The translations under genes and the position numbers were made by a program. From assembly GCF_001949145.1 (NCBI RefSeq), contig NW_019091497.1:512253-576252 (forward strand): 64,000 nt of DNA, in the 5' to 3' direction. Every line of letters starts with the position of its first letter. The stretch's first letter is position 1. The notes under the pieces were generated by a model. The model ran no database searches and was not told the origin of the DNA. It saw only the letters and a list, made by a program, of their open reading frames with translations. Below, in pieces: positions 59,801 to 64,000 of this stretch. Origin of the DNA: Acanthaster planci. Taxonomy: Eukaryota > Echinodermata > Asteroidea > Valvatida > Acanthasteridae.

Positions 59801-62800
59801 ATATGGGGCTCATCAAAATTGTCAATGGCACATGGTGGCGTTTTTTATTTCGTAGGCTGAAGACATCACTGACGCGCCATGAAAGTCTAACGCGCGCAGT
59901 GTTTCAGAGCCACCGCACCACACACCTCTTCAAAGTAGTGATCTCACCAAGTGAACAAATGACAATTATCAGGAAAGCCACGTGGATCCCAGTTATGTGT
60001 CATTATGTTTTGAAGAGCCCCGAATGCTTATTTCAAGGGATCACTTGCCCGATCTAAGGTGGGAGGGGACTGACCATATCAATCATAATACTCTACACTG
60101 TTCAGATTTCATGCAATGTCTCGGCACGTATACGGAAACCATTTGGTTCTGAAGTACGATCCATTTACAGAGTCAAAGTACAGCAAGTATTACGTTTTAT
60201 TTTCAAATCTTTGTAAAGTTGTTTAACTAGAGAGGTTTTTCGTTATTTGTTTTGTAAACCCAATGCTGTCTTAGAAAGTTCTCTTTGGGCTCTCATTTCT
60301 CGGATTCAACGCACTATCCAGCAGTGTAGTTACAGCGATCGAAATAATATGCGTCTTATTTAAAGTGGATCCTACACAAAAAGTTCGACCTGGAGTGTAA
60401 ACACTTTTCTGACAAACCTGTATCACATTGGTTGAACCAAACGTCTGTTATTGTGTCAAAGCAGCGGGGATATTTTCTTTTTTTTTTTACAGTAACTTCG
60501 CCCATTTGCCACTTCCCCCACGTGCCACTTTGCCCATGCGCCACTTCCCCCGCACAACATTTGGCGTGGTAATAATTCTTCCCCTAATTTCGCAAGTAAG
60601 TAGGCCTGTTATCAGTCGACAAATCTTCGCATCCTTTTGCTTATTGTGTGCAAAGCTTCGGATACAGTAATTAAAACACCAAGACTCAGACACAATAGAG
60701 ACATTTTAAGAAGCATTATCACCGGTACAATTTGTCGACCCTTTCTAAACGTGCACTGGGTCGACAGATTTCGTGCTCTATCATTGGTCAACGCGTTGTA
60801 AAGTCGTGCCAGCGAACTATTGTGAAACGTTTGTAATCTACAACTAAGTCAATGAAAGTATTTGGAACTTTTAATCATTTCTTTAAAATCAAATATGGGT
60901 TGTTAAAATTCGGAAAGTATTTTATGTTACCGCAGGCGTGGCTCAGGCTCCTAGCCATTCCACGTTGTTCCCGTTATATGCGGCGGTACCCCGCCAGCTC
61001 TTAGCTTTGCATCGGTTTACATGAAGGAAAACCTCGATACGTTCTAACTCCACCACATCCTCCTACTGCTATTTAGTATTTTGATCTCTTCTGAAAATCA
61101 AAGTGAATTCAGGAGGATCAGGTAGTCGTTTTAATGGTCTTCCTCTCTTTTCAATTTTGAAAAAAAGCTGTGGCCGGTGACGCGTGGGCGAAGTGATAAA
61201 TGGGCTAATTCGGAAATGGGTGCATGGGGCGAAGTGACTGTGGGAGAAGTGGTACTTTAAACCCCGGTGGCAACCCCCCGGCGTTGAAACTATCCACATA
61301 TGACCTAATATGGTCCTACCTTTTTTCCCCAATGGGCCAACTTGGTAAAGATTCCATGTAATCCTCACCCCAGGCATACACTACAAGCCTGTAGAATCCC
61401 ATTGGCCAGACCCCAAGCACTGAAGAGTAAGAATTCTTGAAAGATCAGTATCCCCAAGACGCCCATATGACCAGGAAATGACTTGGCAGTACAGAACATC
61501 CACCTTGCTGCTCGGAGTTACTTTGGGGACGTGGCTACAAATGCACTTCCACAGCAGCATAATGAAAAGTAGTCAGAGAAAGATGTATTGGATACCATAA
61601 AACAGTCGTACAGGTTCAGGGGCATGACTGGGAACTCCGGGAGATGGTGTGGTGATGATTTTCTCCGCATGTAGGAAAGGTCCCTCTTGTTTTGGCGTTG
61701 CGGCGCCGAGGGTTGTAAAATGGGCCAGGTGACCGACACTGTCTCTTTGTTCATTCCAGGAGTGGCTATCGGCGGTTCTTATTCGACAAGTGCACGTATA
61801 GCGTCTGCTCTTCTGACTGTGGCTGGTTGATTGTATCTGACTGTGCTCCGACGTGTGACTGTAATTGGGAAGGAAGTCTACATGGAATAACGGTACGCTC
61901 CAAAATATTCTACTGCAAGAAGAAGACAGTCTGCAACTGGAACAACATAGTCGGTAACTTTTTTTCCCTTTATGCTGTCCAAAGTGTTCTCTGAAGAATT
62001 ATATCAGGCCAGCAGTGCCGTAGCTAGGATTTTACGGGGGGGGGATGGGGCACAAGGGCACCAACATCTTATGGGGGGGCACCAGCTTTCAGTGTCGTGT
62101 TTTGTTAGCTTTTGTTAGCCTTCTTCAATATCCATTCGTCCATTGACTATTGATTATCTTATCTCGTTGTTTAGTAGGGGCACCAGGAATTTGTGGGGGA
62201 CATGTGTCTCTAGCCCCCCCTGGCTACGGCCTTGAAGGCCAGTGATTTCAGTGAAAAAAATAACACCCCGTGAAATGTTACGAAAATGTTCCTCTTTTAA
62301 ACAAGTAAAGATAAGGAGCCCCCCCGCAAAAAAAATAAAAATCGACATTTCCAATCATCCTACCGCCAGTGCCAATTCAGACATAAGTGAGAAAATCTCC
62401 AACTGTCCAAAAAAAATCGGAGACTATTTTGCCATTATTTCTAAAACACGTTTGGCGGCCTCGGAAGGGTTTTCCCAGATCGCATCACATTTTCCCACTA
62501 AGGGGAGAATTAAGTTTATCATGCTGGTATTTTCGAAGAAGTTGCTCAACTCATGCGCCTGAGTCACATTACATATATTCCGTACTGACTGATTCTCCTC
62601 CGGTGCCGAAAAAAAGTGTCAGTGAAGAATATCCAGTCGAATGTCCTATTTTCCACATACATGTATGCCTATGTGAACGTTATTAGGCTAAACCCCACAC
62701 ATTTTGTTGTACAGATGCAGGTGAATATAAATATCGATCACCACCAGAACTGGTGAACCTTTACACAAATTGAAACTGAGTCTTTGGGACGCTAAAAGAG

Positions 62801-63011
62801 ATTTCTTTTTCGGCCTGCCTAATATTTAGCACGGGTTTCGATCTTAGGCTGATTCTATCCGGAGATGCAAAGGAGTCTTTATATTGCTCGTCTTTCCTTG
62901 TGTTTTGAAAGGTCCTCGTGTGAAACAGACGCTTCCTCGTGAGTTATTTTCCTGTTTTTATTTGCAGACATTGGAGTGGCTGATGTATTAACCATTCATG
63001 TCAAATTCTGA
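50744..63011 (+). CDS. Secreted PAN-EGF-F5/8C protein with an unnamed C-terminal module
   Basis: Nine exons assembled: 50744-50810, 51689-51936, 53353-53488, 53691-54007, 57306-57450, 58052-58230, 58773-58951, 61760-61953, 62968-63011. Phases close at every junction and sum to 1509 bases (502 residues plus TGA). Order: signal peptide (1-22), PAN/apple (about 30-105), EGF (106-150), F5/8C discoidin (151-304), then a roughly 200-residue module found, to my recollection, in unnamed invertebrate proteins. Likely secreted or matrix-bound and used in recognition or adhesion. The exon 2 acceptor is weak, and an extra exon between 1 and 2 is possible. A 722-base N gap lies in the intron between exons 4 and 5, but the discoidin halves join perfectly. 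AATAAA at 63342-63347 is a candidate polyadenylation signal. Confidence 0.75.
51689..51936 (+). CDS. Secreted-protein exon 2: PAN/apple domain
   Basis: Contains RKLLPGFIVAETPARSLLRC, then a Cys-x3-Cys-x5-Cys pattern with CRSVNYHAETERCLLG. The SLNY/SVNY block after the third cysteine and a C-x-L following it are characteristic of PAN/apple modules joined to EGF and discoidin domains. The donor GAG|GTACGT at 51937 is strong. The acceptor at 51689 was chosen because it is the only nearby AG in the phase set by exon 1; a start at 51715 would be phase 0. Confidence 0.65.
53353..53488 (+). CDS. Secreted-protein exon 3: EGF-like domain
   Basis: All six EGF cysteines are present with canonical spacing (residues 111, 116, 122, 135, 137, 146 of the model) in an NPCQNGALC...FSCMCLAGTFGRRC pattern. 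No calcium-binding consensus is evident. The acceptor CCTCCTCAG and donor GAG|GTGAGC are both good; phase 0 in, phase 1 out. Confidence 0.85.
53691..54007 (+). CDS. Secreted-protein exon 4: first two-thirds of an F5/8C (discoidin) domain
   Basis: Opens ECAVALGMESTAIQD, the classic C-x-L-G-M-E-S-x-x-I start of F5/8 type C domains, then ITAS-like VTASSS, WTAAAGDAHPWLRVQL, VTGIVTQGFG and WVTRFELAYTD. The exon ends in phase 0 at a GTAGGA donor. The remaining part of the domain is in the exon at 57306. Confidence 0.87.
54208..54260 (+). pseudogene. Relic duplicate of the EGF exon 3' end
   Basis: GGGCGTCGATGTCATATTAAA followed by AGCTACGGCTAAAAT closely matches the end of the EGF exon and the adjoining intron (53464-53515: GGGCGTCGATGCCAAATTAAA, AGCTATGGCTGAAAT). 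The translation keeps GRRCHIK against GRRCQIK. The donor GTGAGC is lost (GT is now TTTAGC-like), so it looks like a decayed partial duplication about 750 bases downstream. Confidence 0.55.
56464..57185. other. Assembly gap (722 N)
   Basis: A run of N. It falls in the intron between the two discoidin exons. Apparent reading frames across it are artefacts. Confidence 1.
57306..57450 (+). CDS. Secreted-protein exon 5: C-terminal part of the F5/8C domain
   Basis: After the acceptor CTTCGTCTTGCAG the frame reads IFSGNIDTTSEMKHFLDPV and ends LEWNVKCSARLEILGC. These are the standard F5/8C closing motifs (V/I-F-x-G-N-x-D, R-x-x-P/L-x-x-W-x-x-x-x-x-x-R-x-E-x-x-G-C). It joins exon 4 in phase 0. The cysteine pairs with the opening cysteine in this family. 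Confidence 0.87.
58052..63011 (+). CDS. Secreted-protein exons 6-9: unnamed C-terminal module
   Basis: Exons 58052-58230, 58773-58951, 61760-61953 and 62968-63011 encode about 198 residues. Landmarks: LEWLLAFKGRAEIGRALYEAW; HHYRDNLIFHLWNNLTIHE|VKLTLF; LVMRFNGTGSDATNW; W-x-D-L; RRFLFDKC...CGWLIVSDC; CNWEGS; and the terminal GVADVLTIHVKF before TGA. The W-x-x-x-F-x-G, HYR, GW-x-x-V and GVADVL blocks recur, as I remember, in many uncharacterised cnidarian, mollusc and echinoderm proteins. No function is known to me. The splice sites are all consensus-like and the phases close. Confidence 0.7.
59308..59477. repeat. 170-bp MITE, family with ATCCGGTT ends (copy 2)
   Basis: Begins ATCCGGTTTGTTAGTGAC and ends with ATTATGAACTGGAT, an imperfect inverted repeat. 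The interior shares CCCATTGGACAAACACTAAAG and the GGCGTGAATTTAAACCGAAG region with copy 1 at 12674-12842, and length agrees within one base. It lies in an intron of the secreted-protein gene. Confidence 0.75.
60488..61265. repeat. Element bounded by inverted CACTTCGCCCA-type repeats
   Basis: At 60495-60555 the motif CCACTTCCCCC / CACTTTGCCCA occurs several times. At 61185-61255 its reverse complement (GGGCGAAGTGA, GGAGAAGTGG) occurs several times. The 770-base interior has no recognised gene. The layout suggests a DNA transposon with repetitive termini, in an intron of the secreted-protein gene. Confidence 0.45.
62017..62230. repeat. Short MITE with GCCGTAGCTAGG ends
   Basis: GCCGTAGCTAGG (62017-62028) is mirrored by CCTGGCTACGGC (62219-62230). 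Inside are G-runs and GGGGCACCA-like words next to each end. AGGCCAG occurs just outside both ends (about 62007 and 62236) and may be a target duplication. It lies in the last intron of the secreted-protein gene. Confidence 0.5.
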
Positions 63012-64000
63012 AGGCAACGATGAACGGTGGAGGCGTTAATATCTTGACTAGCGTCATTCTTATCAGTACATTTAGTTCATACCGCTCACTGCAAAGATGC
63101 AACACAATGACATGAATTTAACTCGTCAGTCTAAAAGTTACCGTATCCGATGACACGTTTGGAGGTATAAGTCAGAGTTGAAGCATTACATTTTTAAATT
63201 TTTAAATTGTATTGTGTACATTTTAGAAGGTTTCTCTATTGCTTATTCAAATTTTAAGGGCTTTTCGATTTTCTTCAACATTTGGAAGTTGTAGCGTGTC
63301 TGATTTCCCATTAGAAAATGCTCAAAGTTTGCAGTTTCAACAATAAATTACAAAAAATTAAAAAAATAACTAATAATAAAATATTTTCTCCAAAAATAAC
63401 AACACAGTTTTACGAACGCTCACTTTATCTTTCGAAGTTTTAACTCCACGAAGCGAAGCATGTTAATAGCCCTTGGTTTTTGAAATCCTTTCTTCAGTAC
63501 TAGCTTAATTAAAGCCTCAATAGTGTGGCCCTGTATTGTATTTTTGCAGTAATTTTTGAACTTTAAAAACCTAGAACTCAGAGTTTAATGAACTAAATGA
63601 AAATGGCTTTTATATAGATAGAACATATTTTCTGCTTTTTCATGGAAAATGTTTAGAATGGAAATACAAGAGTTTTAATGTACAGGTTGTTAGAGGCTGC
63701 CTGTTGTGTATAGGACCTTTACTGCAAAGATTGCATCGACTGTTAGTTTAAAATGATTTCAGTGACAGTGCGCCTAACGTTTAATTTGTTTGCAAAAATC
63801 GTTATTCAGTGATTGAAATTCAGTTTTTAGGTGTTGAACCCGCATAGGGGATTTAAATAATATCCAACGATCATTTTGACACAATTGGTATGTTAATCAG
63901 ACAAGCCATTCTCGCGGAATGCTTCCCCTGAGACAATTCAGTAAAGAATGTTAACTTTTTCCATTCGCGTTTTCAGGCATGCAGGCCAACACGCGTCAGG
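63012..64000. other. 3' flank of the secreted-protein gene
   Basis: Presumed 3' UTR up to about 63360 (AATAAA at 63342-63347), then AT-rich sequence in which I see no exon. Confidence 0.5.

Overview
This is a 64 kb piece of an animal nuclear genome: AT-rich, intron-dense and full of transposable-element remnants, with one 722-base assembly gap (N, 56464-57185). Exons are short with clean GT-AG borders. The repeats include a Penelope-like element, a BEL/Pao element, a tRNA-derived SINE and several MITEs. The palindrome TAGGCCTA occurs at least eight times. Together with an invertebrate sulfonylurea receptor and a PAN-EGF-F5/8C secreted protein, this suggests an invertebrate deuterostome (echinoderm, hemichordate or cephalochordate). 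I cannot fix the species from the sequence alone.

Layout. (1) 1-7282 has no recognisable gene; it holds a MITE-like inverted repeat, a tRNA-derived SINE and a few hairpins. (2) 7283-29983 on the minus strand is one complete gene for an ABCC8/ABCC9-type sulfonylurea receptor (SUR). I could assemble 31 coding exons in frame: 4716 bases, 1571 residues, close to the 1581 of mammalian SUR1. A probable 5' UTR exon lies at about 30735. The order is TMD0, L0 linker, TMD1, NBD1, acidic linker, TMD2, NBD2. (3) 30.8-37.5 kb is intergenic, with MITE-like repeats and a GT-rich tract. (4) 37.5-41.0 kb holds the C-terminal exon of a class A GPCR (minus strand) abutted by a 5'-truncated, broken Penelope-like retroelement (plus strand), then a second TM7-like GPCR exon. 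The Penelope element has RT and GIY-YIG domains and a hammerhead-like motif after the coding region. (5) 41163-42826 looks like a non-autonomous DNA transposon with CACTC ends that carries two small spliceable exons. (6) 44.1-47.5 kb is a decayed, internally deleted BEL/Pao retrotransposon. (7) 49.6-49.9 kb carries two tandem repeats, one of them a triple E-box. (8) 50744-63011 on the plus strand is a second gene. It encodes a secreted protein with a signal peptide, PAN/apple domain, EGF, F5/8C (discoidin) domain split over two exons, and a roughly 200-residue C-terminal module that I recognise as a recurrent invertebrate module but cannot name. I assembled nine exons in frame (about 502 residues).

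The SUR gene would encode the regulatory subunit of an ATP-sensitive K+ channel or a SUR-derived relative; no Kir6 partner is visible here. The second gene is likely an extracellular recognition or adhesion protein. No functional link between the two genes can be read from their proximity. Exon coordinates come from manual splice-site reading supported by codon-phase closure and family alignment from memory; no search was run.
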